This document shows, piece by piece, positions 24,635-35,565 of a stretch of DNA of 64,000 bases. Origin of the DNA: Diaporthe sp. PMI_573 (lineage: Eukaryota > Ascomycota > Sordariomycetes > Diaporthales > Diaporthaceae); assembly GCA_021399435.1 (NCBI GenBank), contig JAJTUP010000004.1:744001-808000 (forward strand), in the 5' to 3' direction. The notes below the pieces were generated by a model that saw only the letters and a list, made by a program, of their open reading frames with translations, had not been told where the DNA came from and did no database searches. The position numbers and the translations under genes are program-made. How positions within the stretch are numbered: the first letter of the stretch is position 1; every line of letters starts with the position of its first letter.

Positions 24635-26566
24635 ATGGTTGCTAAATTGGATGCCGCTGGCAATAATGGAATCAAAGTCTGCGCAGCCGCAGCCCCCGAC
24701 GATGGTGCAGTTCTTGCTTCATATGGGCTCGCGAGAGAGCCCAGTGGGGTCATTAGCTGGGCCCGTGGCAGTCCACACCACCCTAGGCACTGGTCAATTG
24801 GCCGAAAGGTCTACGACACGGCTTTGATCATTCTACTAGAACTTTATACGTGAGTTTTATAGTTTCTCAGGTGCTCATTCAACCTTGCTTCCACGCTAAC
24901 CATGAGGTATATCAGAACTGTCATCAGCACCACGGGAGTAAGTACTTGTCTCTGCGGCCAGCTGGTGTTACTTGACTACCCAGTTGGGAGCCGTGAAACG
25001 ATTCCGTAGAAATAAAGAACGCCATTGACCGCCAAAATAGGCAGCAGTCGCCGATGTTGCGGGACCGGAGTATGGAATGAGTAGGATTACAGCACTGGTT
25101 GCTTTCACTTTCATGTGAGTTGCCATCAAGCCCTGACACATATGCATCTCTGCAACCTGTTCATCCCACGCTGTACTACAACACGGCCACATCCATGTGT
25201 ACATGGAGGAAGAAGACACCTCTGATCAACCCTTAATAGGTACCAGCTAGGTCAGGCCATCGGAGGTTACCTCATCCCTCCCTTTTCCGAGCTGGCAGGC
25301 CGGAGATACCCATATCTCGTCTCCTCAGCCGTCTTCAGCATCTTCTGCGCGATAATACCACTCGGTAGCACTTCAACCCCTGTGGCTATATTTGTCGGCC
25401 GCTTCCTCACAGGCATCGCCTCAGCCGTACCCTCGGTCGTCATCGCGGGTAGCGTCGAGGACCTCTTCGACACACGCGCCCGCGTGTGGGTTGTCGTGCT
25501 CTGGAACGCTGCGACCACGATTGCGCTCTGCATTGGGCCCATATACGCATCGTATATAATCGCCTCGCCCCAGGTTGGTTGGAGGTGGGTCTACTACAGC
25601 GCATCTATCGTGACCGGTGTGCTTACCGTGGCACTCCTGGGGGTGAGGGAGAGCCGGCCTAGCGTGTTGCTTGGACGCACAGTGGCCAGGCTCGCACGGG
25701 AGCAAGGCGACAAGATTGACGATTTAAGATGGCACAATGCCGACCCCAGGTCAGGGGGCTGGAAGGCGTTCGCGCACATCGTGGTTGTGAGGCCGGCGTA
25801 CATTCTTCTCACCGAGCCACTCGTCATTCTCATCGCTTTCATCTCGGGTATCTCATGGGGGATCATTTACCTCTTCACCGAGTCTACACGAGGTATCTAC
25901 CAGTCTATGGGGTTTAGCAAGACGGCCGCTTCCTTACCCTTCCTGGCGCTTGCCTGTGGGGTATGTTTGACATTCCTCCCGCGTCTCTGGGACATGAAAG
26001 TTGTCTCTCGTCGTCATATGGCCAAGGAGCCGGTCGAGCCGTAAGTCTATGCCATCACACACGCAGGCGTCAAATTTCCACAATTCACAGGCAAATATGA
26101 TCTGACTCCCCACAGTGAAGACAAAATCATGGGCTTCGCCTTCGCGGCCCCAGCACTGACTATCGGGCTCTTCTGGTTCGCCTGGACGGTCCCACCAGCA
26201 GCGCCGGGCCTGCCCTGGATCGCGCCCACGCTCGCACTGGTCCCCATCGGCTTCGCCGTCAACGAGATCGCCTACACGCTCAGCGGCTTCCTTGCCGACT
26301 CGTACCTTCTCTACAGCGCCTCCGCGTTCTCCGGTCTTGCTTTTGTCAGGGCCATCGTCTCTGGGCTAATGACGCTCCTGGCCCAGCCCATGTACGGTAA
26401 CCTGAGCGCGAACAGCGCCGGCTCCATCTTGGCGGGTGTCTCGGTGTTGTTCTGTGTTGCGCCGTGGGTGTTCATCCGGTATAGCAAGAAGTTGAGACTA
26501 GCGAGTCCTTTTGCGCGATATAGCGTAGAGATGGACCGAACAACGCTGCCTCCTGGAGAGGCGTGA
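24635..26566 (+). CDS. DHA1-type MFS multidrug/polyamine transporter
   Basis: Five exons, 24635-24849, 24916-24937, 25041-25114, 25240-26040 and 26116-26566, join in frame to 520 residues; one micro-exon is only 22 nt. The N-terminus carries the family's hydrophilic leader with PHHPRHWSIGRKVYDTA. The first membrane helix LIILLELYTTVISTTG spans exons 1 and 2. Then come YQLGQAIGGYLIPPFSELAGR, with the loop motif typical of TPO/FLR1-like 12-TM transporters, and VGRFLTGIASAVPSVVIAG. The protein probably exports drugs, polyamines or small metabolites at the plasma membrane. The substrate is not predictable from sequence. The micro-exon and exon 3 were set by frame, GT..AG ends and restoration of helix 1 to helix 2; they are the least certain part. 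Confidence 0.82.
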
Positions 26567-27640
26567 CTGACTATCGCAGTGAAAAAGGTTCACTAGTGTT
26601 CATTGTAGATAGTGGAATGTTGACTGAAAGTTGAATCAGTGCCATCAGAGAGCAGAGAAATCTGAATTTGGTCTTTTGGGGGTTGAGCATAGAAGGGCTG
26701 GGGGACCATTGCTTTCTTGGATTGATACGAAAATTCTTTGGCTGATCACAGTGATCGACTCTATTCGGTATATAATATGAGGGGGAAATATCAAAGAATT
26801 GGACTTAGTAGTAACATTCCTCGGAGGGAAGCGGCCAAATCAGAGGCTTGGACGAAGTGCCCATGTGTGGCTGGAGACGAAGGGGCAGGAAGACCTCAAG
26901 TGCTGATGCTAGAACTGCCAATGCTTCAATACACATACTCTGTTTTGTTCTATGATACCGGATTTTCTTCGTACTTGGTGATAGCAAGCCGCGTGTACTA
27001 TGTAGAGCCACGCGTACAATGCGAACTTGAATGTGTTGTAGCCATGAACAGTGACATGCCAAGACCCCAACAAGAAAAAAGCGCAGACCAACGTCCAAAT
27101 GTCGCCTGACTCCCATGTTGTAAGCTCATGATGACAAGCAAGTGCAATATGGAGTTCTATTTTGGATCGAAAAGTTTCCCAAGAAAGGAGAATCCAGATG
27201 GACAGTTCAACATTCACAGCCATGCCAGCACTGCCGGCAAGACGTCGCATGGGTTATGAGATGATTTTAGTCATCTAGAGACTTCAATTACATAAAATGA
27301 AATTTGAAATTCTGCTTGTGCTGTTGAGATGCCTGCCTACATTGCAGGGGGAAAAAAGGTGTTCAAGCGTTTACCATTGTATGAGGGGACCACCTACATA
27401 CTGATTAAGAAGCGTACGGGCACGGATTAAAAACGAAACCACCCACTTACATTTCAAAACTCATTCCATGGAGCATACTTAAGACAGGACATTCATAGAA
27501 GCAGTTGACCACAGTGTTTCTCAAACCAGTTGCATTTATAAAGTTTGCATGATGATACAAGATTTGCCCTTAACTCCCGTCTCATCTCGGCCTGCCGGAG
27601 ATGCACCCGTACATTTATTCATGATCTCGCACAGATCTCT
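26567..27640. other. Intergenic region, no gene seen
   Basis: About 1.1 kb between the 3' ends of two convergent genes. I see no supported frame or RNA gene. Confidence 0.5.
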
Positions 27641-28790
27641 TCAAGAAAAAAGAAGTCTCCAAGCAACCCCAAGCTTGCTTGTCCCAGCGATGAGCTTCTC
27701 GTTACCCATCGGCGTGGCAAAGATGCACTCATTGCGAAGCTCAGACCCGGAGAGCTGCTTGTGAGTATCTGGCCGGACGACAGTTTCAATATGAAACCAT
27801 TCTGTCAGCGGTTTGGTTCGCTCCATATCGTTGTATATCCTAAGCTGTATATCATAGGCATAAGAGTCAAAAAGACCACCAGCTGTAGAGACTCTGACGG
27901 GAGTCCTTTTGCCCTTGAATTTGGCCTTCAGAAACTTGTCCCATGTCGACTGATGGATAGTATGGAGGGTGGAGCCAGTGTCGTTACAGACATCAAGATC
28001 GATCCCCTCATCCTTGTCATCAGTACCAGCATGGGGTCCAAGCCGTACCTTACAATAGATCTGTGTTGTAGTAGAAGAAGCACCATTCGTTAGCCAATGC
28101 AGTTTGAAAGGAAGAATGGTCTGACTTGTAAACGACTATGCACAACTCACTTGATGCATTCCTTGTGGATGTCCGTTTAACTTTTGCTTGTACTCAGTTG
28201 ACTGGGCCATTTGCGATGCATCCGGTGGATTGATCTGGTTGACCGTGTTAGTTAGTATATGATGGCAGAGGATGGATTGGTATTTCTGACCGGGTTAGCG
28301 GAACTAAGAGCACTTGTGGGATGGCTACCATCTTTTGATTGAGCACCTTGAAAGGCCACAGCACGCTGAAAATGATTAGCCTTGAATGTACTTCAAATCG
28401 CAATTGGGATGATATGTATTGACCCAGCTTGCGCTAGAGCCAATGAACAACTAAATTTTACAACCACATGAGACAGAGGATGATTTGTTCGGAAAGATCC
28501 GAGTTTTATGGGGCCTGTCTCACCATAGAAAAGATAGCATTCTGATCTTTGGCATGCTTGACCATAGTCTGTTGGAACTGACGATTTTCAACCTCGTAGA
28601 CCTTCTCGTTAAGTGCCCACCAGGTATGTTTCGGCTTGGGAGGGCCAAACTTTGTCGCTTGAGCTATCATAGCTTTGATGTTCTTTTGATGTTTAACATT
28701 CTCTGGCTTTTGAAGCGCCGTCTTTAGTGCGTCTATGAAGATGTCCTTCGTAGGGTCCGACTGCGACTGCTTGGCTTGAGGAGTGGCCAT
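27641..28790 (-). CDS. Unknown protein with a DTGS aspartic-protease-like motif
   Basis: Four exons on the minus strand, 28790-28524, 28365-28291, 28234-28151 and 28060-27641, join in frame to 281 residues. All introns are GT..AG and all junctions are phase 0. The N-terminal ~90 residues are charged and helical. The C-terminal domain begins IYCKVRLGPHAG and contains IDLDVCNDTGSTLHTIHQ. A hydrophobic-D-T-G-S motif after a beta strand is the catalytic signature of retropepsin-like aspartic proteases, and it occurs in fungal hypothetical proteins of this size. Only one DTGS is present, so a functional enzyme would have to dimerise like retropepsins, or the domain is a non-catalytic fold relative. 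No signal peptide is seen. There are no transposon features around it. I do not know a characterised homologue. Confidence 0.65.
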
Positions 28791-29620
28791 TATTGGTAAA
28801 GTAAGGACTGCTATGTTATATTACACAGAGAGAGGGATCGAAAAGGGGTAAATGTAGTAGATCGAGTTGAGAGAATGAGTTTGAGTGCGGATACTGTGTG
28901 CGTTGATGATGTATTGGTTTCCTGAGATGTGAGGGCTTGATGATGGACTGGTGATTGATACTTCTTCGAATTAGGTTTGAATGCATTTGGTCGAGAAGGA
29001 TAGGCAGCTTCTACTTATACTTCAAGCAACAACGTCCTTGCTGGGGCCAGTGCCTTCACATCTGAGAGACTTCATGGAGGCTTAGGCCCGGATGTTACAA
29101 GGGCTAGTGTGTTTCCTTCCGTGTGACACCGGGTCAGGTTGGCTGGCTATGCAGTAGGTCAACCTCATGTTGACCACTATGATACTATTTTTGGGACACC
29201 CAGTCATGGTGCTCAATACCATGTTGGCAGTTGGGTCATTCAAGGATTGGGACCTGTGGGGCAGGTCCTACTCTATGCAGCCACGATTTGGACGTTGGAC
29301 TGGAAATGTAGTGGAGAATTCCGAACAGGATCTGGCGGCACACCAACATATTTGGTCGATTTTCAAGTAGACTTGGATTCAATGTTTTTCATTACCAGGA
29401 TCGATGTGAGGCCTTGCTGTAGGAATCCTCCGATATCAAGACAAGAGATGCTATGACCTCGGAAACTTTCAAACCAGTAAATACACTAGGTGGCCTCATG
29501 CAAGGTGGATTTACTACGCGCTCGAATGAAGATTAGGAAATCTGTAGTTACAAAGTGTATTTCTGAGATAAAACCGATAGACAGCCGCCTCTTTCATGCT
29601 TCAATTCCCATGTAGACTAG
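28791..29620. other. Intergenic region, no gene seen
   Basis: Probable promoter of the DTGS-motif gene. One 105-codon plus-strand frame at 29139-29456 starts at a non-ATG codon and shows no motif. Confidence 0.45.
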
Positions 29621-30073
29621 CTAAGTGCGAGTGATGACCCAATCCTCACTACCTACACTCCAATATTGCGGGGAGATCTGTAAGTTCAAAAGTCAGTACA
29701 GAACCCTGACCAATTTTTGAAAGGAACCACTCACAACTCTTACACACTCATGGATGCGACTAAAGTAATCAGGTATGGTTTTGCAGAACTCGCGAGCCTC
29801 CTCTTTCTTCTGACATCTGACGACGCCATCGAAGACCCAGATCTCGTACCCTGGATTCGGATAACCATACGTTTTGACCCAGTCCAGACAAGCTTGCGTG
29901 TTTCGTCTGTAAGGATTGTCGGTCCCCTCCTCGGAAATTTCCCTCTCGAGTCTAGCCATCATGCCCTGCCACGCGTCTTGGTCTTCTTTGGTACATGTTG
30001 TATCCGGCGTGGATGCGGTGGCAGGGTCGCTGGGCACAGAGCCCTGGCCTCGCTTGGACGACAACAGTCCCAT
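29621..30073 (-). CDS. Small protein of unknown function
   Basis: The ATG at 30073 opens exon 1 (30073-29735). An intron of 57 bp (29678-29734; donor GTGAGT, acceptor TTACAG) leads to a short last exon (29677-29621), giving about 131 residues. The frame stays open farther upstream, with another ATG at 30244, but the internal start gives a normal hydrophilic N-terminus. The body is charged and includes PYRRNTQACLDWVKTYGYP, then GYEIWVFDGVVRCQKKEEA. It has no signal peptide or membrane segment. I do not recognise the family. The well-formed intron and non-random composition favour a real gene. Confidence 0.5.
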
Positions 30074-30388
30074 CTTGCTTCTATTAATACTGCAGCGTGG
30101 ATGTAGGTATAGCTTGAAGAACTCAGACAAAATGCGAGTGTTGGTGAAAACTGGGGATTGAGGTCCAGGTAGGTTGTGTTGCAGGCCAAGGAGGGGTACA
30201 GATTCAAATGCTGCGAGGTTGGTAAAGATGGGGGCCAATCCCATTATAGCTGCCTGGCCGGGCCCTGACCGTTGTGTTGGTACAGTTGTGCCGCAAATTT
30301 GTGGGGAACCCTCAATCTTGCGGGCGGTTTCCCGCAGCCAACCTGTTCTTCGTACCCACCCTTTTCCTCTGGTTTCCAAGGCAGGCAC

Positions 30389-31203
30389 TTTGCCGAGGGC
30401 ATGTTGGTCTCCAAGTTGGTCTGCGGCGAGGTCATCCTGCTCAGTGAATGCTCATTCCACACTCACACCTACTTCTCTCCGGAGTACTCGACAAAGAGGT
30501 GCTTATAGATCGACAGCAGTATGTATTGTAGTTGCGCCGCTTGCCCCTCGATCCTCTCCATTCAAAGGTCAGAGACTTTGGAGTAGCGTAATCAGTGTTG
30601 TCATGGCATTTTTGAAACTTGAGCTTGAAAGGAAAATACTTAGTTGAGAAACTAGAAATACTCAAATTTGTCTTAGTTTTAGACGATTCAAGGCAAGCGA
30701 CAACAGATATGTATCTAGGTAGGTACCTAGGTAATTGTTCCACCGCACTCAGGCAGGGATCGGGGTCCAGAGCTGATCCTCGCAGGAGGTGGGGCAGCTG
30801 GTGTGTCAGCTGCTTATGATTGGACTGAAATTGGAGGGCGTCATATGGAAGTCGCGCTGCAGTGGTCCAGTGAGACGCGCTTGTTGAACGCGCCTTTGCG
30901 GAAACCGATGCCTTTCTCTCAACTCAGCTCTCCTTCAAGACCCATGGTTCGCAGTGATTTTCTGAGATCCTAGCGGACTGTCTCACATACCCGCGTGGAG
31001 TCAACGTAATTCTACTCAACTGATTTGATCTACCTGTTGATTTCTCCGTCCGTCAGCACTCAGTCCCCAGCATGCCCTCGATTTGCTGCGCGTCCTAGGC
31101 GAATGCGATGCTGCAGCACGGTTTGGTACGCAGTGGAATCGCCCTGTCCCAAGTGTTTTGACGCTGACCATCTGAAGGTCGCCGTTTCAACTCCACAGAT
31201 TAG
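30389..31203. other. Intergenic region upstream of ELG1
   Basis: About 0.8 kb that should contain the ELG1 promoter. The last 80 bp carry a tRNA-like pattern that does not fold properly (see rejected items). No gene seen. Confidence 0.5.
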
Positions 31204-34200
31204 ATGGGCTCTGTCATCGTCGAAGCCATGGCAAGCAGCACACTTGCCGCAGAGCCCAAAAAGCTCCACCCCTTCTTCACCGCGCCGAGGGCCCTCCAGC
31301 AAGACTCCGCTGCCACAGATCCGGATCCAGCCTCAGCTGCCGCCGATTCGACCAACTTTCTCGACGCGAACGATACCCTCGCGAAGGACAGTGACATCGA
31401 ATCTCCAGAGAGCAGCACCCGTCAACGAAAACGCCGTAAGCCGGCAGAAGACGCTGAGGAGGATGGGGCAGAGAACAAGAAGCCCCGTCGTGGCAGGAAA
31501 AAGAACAACACTCAGGCGGCCTCCATCATGAACCACTTCGTTCGGATAGAAGGCGAGGACCATGCGACGACGTCCCACCAGATCATCGTACCCAAGAACG
31601 ACATCACTTCCTACGACAACGCAGCCGACCGACCAGACGAACCCCTTTCAACAGCCGAAATTGAACCAGTCACGAAGCATGCGAGGGCAGATCAAGAATC
31701 GAAGGGAAGTGAGCCCAGTGAGCCCAGTGTTTCACCAAAGAAAGTCCTGCGTTTCAACCCCACCACGGGCACCCTTGGGTCACCACCAAAGCCGAAGGAA
31801 CCAAAGCCTGCCACGCAGCAGGAGCACACTGAGATAGTAGTTGGAGAGAAGAGTACCTCAACGCCGATGGGTAGGAGACGCTCAGCTAGAATTGCTAAAC
31901 TCAGCTATGGGACCGATGATGAGTCTAGGAGGCGGATTGGTACCAGGATTGACAAGATTCTGAGCACTGCTGCCTCTCCCACCCCAAAGGTGAAGAAGCG
32001 ATCATCCCCAAAGGAAGCGAAAAGAGAACAGCAAGCGATTGCGAAGGCAAGGAGCGAGACTTTGCAAAAAGACACCCACCCGTTCTTCTCTGGGAAGCCC
32101 CAGAAGGCGACAGCAACTTCCGGACCAGCAACTACTGCTGGGATCGAGACGAACACGAAACCACCGCCCTCACCACCAAAGCGCCCAAGGATCTTCAGTT
32201 CTACGCCTTGCTCCCCGAAGAAGCAGCGAGCTGCGGGACCCAGCAAGCCGTTGCCCCAATTTGGTGTCAAGTCTTTGGGTCTGAAGACTCCTGGAGCCCG
32301 CGCGCCGGCATGGCCTTGGAAGGGCATGCTTCACGTTAGGGGAGATGATGCCGCATTGAGCTGCCAGAATTCGGCCACTCCGTCAAGGCCGTTACCACCT
32401 CGGAAATCCAAGGGCAACACCATTCATATTCCTTCACATGAAATGATACTGGACAACTTTGCAGCTAAGCTCAGCATTCCTGAACTACTCGATGCCGTCA
32501 AGAATATCGATACGGAAATCTTCCTTCCGCCGCCACGCGAACTTCGACTTCCACAGAAACACTTTGAAAGCGGACTCAAGCTTGAGAAGCGCATTCTGCC
32601 TGAACTGAAGAACGTCAAACATGATGCCCTGGCAGGGCTGCGCACATCATTGGCTACATCACTTTCAGCTTTCGATAGGTATCGGTGTGAGTCAATGAGT
32701 TGGGCGCAGAAGTATGCACCCAAGGCTGCGGCTGAAGTTTTGCAACACGGGAAGGAGGTCTTCCTGTTGCGAGAATGGTTGCAGGCCCTCAAAGTCCAAG
32801 CGGTAGACACGGGGGATTTGAAACCAAAGGCGGTGAAAGGCGGACCGCCCAGGAAAAAGCGCAAGAAGAACAAGACCGACGACTTCATTGTTGAAAGTGA
32901 CGAGGAAGCGAACGAAATGGACGAAGTCTCCGATCCCGAAGAAGAGGACTGGTCTCCTGACAGACGCGGAGGAAAGAGGACAGTCATTCGGGCTGGTGAT
33001 GCCCAGGCCAAGGACTCCAAGGGCGCATCACGTTTGACAAATACGGTCGTCATCAGCGGCCCGCACGGCTGTGGAAAGACAGCTGCAGTGTATGCGATCG
33101 CAAAGGAGCTGGACTTCGAGGTTTTCGAGATCAATCCAGGCAGTCGCAGAAGTGGCAAAGATGTCCTCGACAAAATTGGAGACATGACACGCAACCACTT
33201 GGTCCAGCATCAGCAGGCGGAAGCCACAACTGAATCCGCTATTAACGATGAAGAAGTGGCTGAGGATATCAAGTCTGGGAAACAGGCGACGATGGCCTCA
33301 TTTTTCAAACCGAAGCAGACACCAAAGCAGCCTCCCAAGATCAAGAAGTCGGTGCCCAAGGACGACGCAGAGAAGGCTGAAGTCAAGAAATCAGCTCCTA
33401 AGAATCAGAAACAGTCGCTGATCCTCCTGGATGAGATTGATGTTCTGTACGAGGAGGACAAGAACTTCTGGAGCACTGTGATCGGACTGATAGCACAGTC
33501 GAAGCGGCCATTCATCTTGACCTGCAATGATGAAAAGCTGGTTCCATTCCAGACTCTGAGCCTGCACGGCATTTTCCGCTTCAGCGAACCGCCCATGGAT
33601 CTGGCTGTCGACAGGTTGCTCATGATAGCCGCCTGCGAGGGTCACGCTTTGCGACGGAGTGCAGTCTCGGCCTTGTTCGATGCCCGCCAACATGACCTTC
33701 GTGCTTGCTTGACAGAACTGAACTATTGGTGTCAGATAGCTGTGGGCGACCGACGGAGTGGAGTCGATTGGTATTATCCACGCTACCCACAAGGGTGTGA
33801 CATCGATGAGGAAGGAAACGTGATTCGCGTCGTTAGCCAGGATACCTACCTCGAGGGTATGGGTTGGCTCGCGCATGACGTCCTGGCTGAGCAGGACGAC
33901 AGGGCATGGGTTGAAGATGAGCTGCTGCAGGAAGCGTGGAACAATTGGCAGATGGACGTGGGCGACTGGCAAGACACACTGGATATGCCCTCCTGGGCCT
34001 CTCAGCTGGAAACACCAGGCCGTGGAGAACGGTTGGCCGCACTGGCAAAGTACGATGATTTCGTCGACGCGATGAGTCTGGCAGACCTTTGCTCTTCTGC
34101 CATGGTCCATGTGGAATCACGCGACGAGGCGGTCGACTGCACACTACCAGAAATCACGGCAAAGACCCGCGAAGACTACATACTCGGCCGCGAACTCCTC

Positions 34201-34893
34201 GATGCACCCGTTACGTCAACGTTTGACCCCCTCGCAACCACGCTGCCGATAAGCCTGAAGATCCTGGCGCGCAGAAACCTGCGCACGAGCTATCCATCAC
34301 CCGGACTTGAAGCCCTCAACGAGGTCACACTTACCACCAAAATACGTCAGCACATGTCCCAGCCTGTGGCAATGGGAGCTCTCACGCGCGACGATCTCAA
34401 CCTCGCGTTTGACCCTCTAGCCACATCCGACAAGAACAGCACCTCATCATCCACGCTCGAAGCCTCTGTCTTTGACCACACACTGGCGCCGATTGTGGAG
34501 GACGTGGCGCCGTACGTCCGTGGGATCGTCGCGTACGACAACGAGCTCCAGAAGCAGCGCCTCAAGATGAGCAACCTGCTGAGCAAGGGTGGCACCAAGA
34601 GGATGCGCAACACCCGAGCATCACACGCGGCGCTCGAGGGCGGCTCTAGGACCCACACGCGCCCGGAGCGGTGGTTCAAGGCGGACCTGAACGGTGTGCT
34701 TGTGATGAAGACAGCTGGCGAGGGGTGGGCGGATGCCGTGAAGGAGGTCCTGGCTGATGGGAGTGAGGAGGGAGATTCGACGAACGGCCGTGTTCAGGAC
34801 AGAGCACGGAAGGTCGTCGTTGACGATGATGAGTCGAGCGATGAGCTTGGGAGGAGTCCTGGCTGCAGTTCCAATGGGAATTCCCTGGATTGA
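31204..34893 (+). CDS. ELG1: ELG1/ATAD5-type RFC-like PCNA unloader
   Basis: A single-exon gene of 1229 codons. ELG1 is the large subunit of an alternative replication factor C complex that unloads PCNA, preferentially SUMO-modified PCNA, from replicated DNA. The N-terminal ~600 residues are disordered and basic, with three HPFF-type motifs (KLHPFFTAPRA, THPFFSGKP and a related segment). The AAA+ core has a Walker A GPHGCGKT starting at residue 619, the RFC-type segment RRSGKDVLDKIGDMTRNH, and Walker B LILLDEID with Asp743. Between Walker A and B lies QATMASFF at residue 694, a consensus PIP box. The C-terminal collar region is helical. The start at 31204 precedes the first HPFF motif; a second Met lies nine codons later (31228) and could be used instead. 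Length and motif order match fungal ELG1 proteins. Confidence 0.85.
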   Translation: MGSVIVEAMASSTLAAEPKKLHPFFTAPRALQQDSAATDPDPASAAADSTNFLDANDTLAKDSDIESPESSTRQRKRRKPAEDAEEDGAENKKPRRGRKKNNTQAASIMNHFVRIEGEDHATTSHQIIVPKNDITSYDNAADRPDEPLSTAEIEPVTKHARADQESKGSEPSEPSVSPKKVLRFNPTTGTLGSPPKPKEPKPATQQEHTEIVVGEKSTSTPMGRRRSARIAKLSYGTDDESRRRIGTRIDKILSTAASPTPKVKKRSSPKEAKREQQAIAKARSETLQKDTHPFFSGKPQKATATSGPATTAGIETNTKPPPSPPKRPRIFSSTPCSPKKQRAAGPSKPLPQFGVKSLGLKTPGARAPAWPWKGMLHVRGDDAALSCQNSATPSRPLPPRKSKGNTIHIPSHEMILDNFAAKLSIPELLDAVKNIDTEIFLPPPRELRLPQKHFESGLKLEKRILPELKNVKHDALAGLRTSLATSLSAFDRYRCESMSWAQKYAPKAAAEVLQHGKEVFLLREWLQALKVQAVDTGDLKPKAVKGGPPRKKRKKNKTDDFIVESDEEANEMDEVSDPEEEDWSPDRRGGKRTVIRAGDAQAKDSKGASRLTNTVVISGPHGCGKTAAVYAIAKELDFEVFEINPGSRRSGKDVLDKIGDMTRNHLVQHQQAEATTESAINDEEVAEDIKSGKQATMASFFKPKQTPKQPPKIKKSVPKDDAEKAEVKKSAPKNQKQSLILLDEIDVLYEEDKNFWSTVIGLIAQSKRPFILTCNDEKLVPFQTLSLHGIFRFSEPPMDLAVDRLLMIAACEGHALRRSAVSALFDARQHDLRACLTELNYWCQIAVGDRRSGVDWYYPRYPQGCDIDEEGNVIRVVSQDTYLEGMGWLAHDVLAEQDDRAWVEDELLQEAWNNWQMDVGDWQDTLDMPSWASQLETPGRGERLAALAKYDDFVDAMSLADLCSSAMVHVESRDEAVDCTLPEITAKTREDYILGRELLDAPVTSTFDPLATTLPISLKILARRNLRTSYPSPGLEALNEVTLTTKIRQHMSQPVAMGALTRDDLNLAFDPLATSDKNSTSSSTLEASVFDHTLAPIVEDVAPYVRGIVAYDNELQKQRLKMSNLLSKGGTKRMRNTRASHAALEGGSRTHTRPERWFKADLNGVLVMKTAGEGWADAVKEVLADGSEEGDSTNGRVQDRARKVVVDDDESSDELGRSPGCSSNGNSLD

Positions 34894-35565
34894 GAGATGA
34901 GACACTGGGTGGGCGGACGGCATTCTTCGATTTTAAGATGCCGGATGGAAATCATTGGGATTGGCATTTGACTGACGCAGAAGGTGCACTCCAAGGCGAC
35001 CACGCCTTCGACTTGCGGCCTTACACGGCGGCTCATGCTGCATATGGCAGTCCTGCCTCGGAATAAGCCAGGCCGGCCAGCATGGGCCCATGGAGGCAAA
35101 GTTTGCTGGACTGCATTTTACCGAAGCTGCTCCACGGAGGCGTTTACTGCATTGCTATCTTGCCAGCACTTGCATGGAGGCATATCATCGCATCACACAA
35201 GGTTTTACTTCTTCGGGATTTTGGTAGATACAGGTCAGCATTTTTATGTTGCTCGCCTGGGATTTGAAGAACATAATCAGAATCCAAAGAATTTCTAGAA
35301 AGCAAAAAGGCCGCCCCGTATGTTCTTTTTGTTCTTGCCTCGAAACGCCGACACGCTTGAGTCAGATTTTACCAGCCGCCCAACCACACAGAATCGTTTT
35401 GCCACCCCAATATTTCATATGTCCAGGTATCCTCTCATTCATTCATCCAGTCGTGTACGCCATGATCCATCCCATCAAAAAAAAAAGAACACGAGAAGTC
35501 AACCAATCCCCTCAGGCTAGAGCGAACAACCGGTCCCCAACCACCAAACCCAAACCCATTCATCA
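34894..35565. other. Convergent 3' intergenic region
   Basis: About 0.67 kb between the 3' ends of ELG1 and the RS-rich gene. It should hold both terminators. No gene seen. Confidence 0.5.

Noticed and set aside
31120..31205. tRNA-like string before ELG1 (GCAGTGG, then ATCTGAAGGTCGCC and TTTCAACTCC)
   Set aside because: The T-stem does not pair, no acceptor stem can be formed, and the A-box-like part is too far from the putative anticodon. At most a decayed tRNA.
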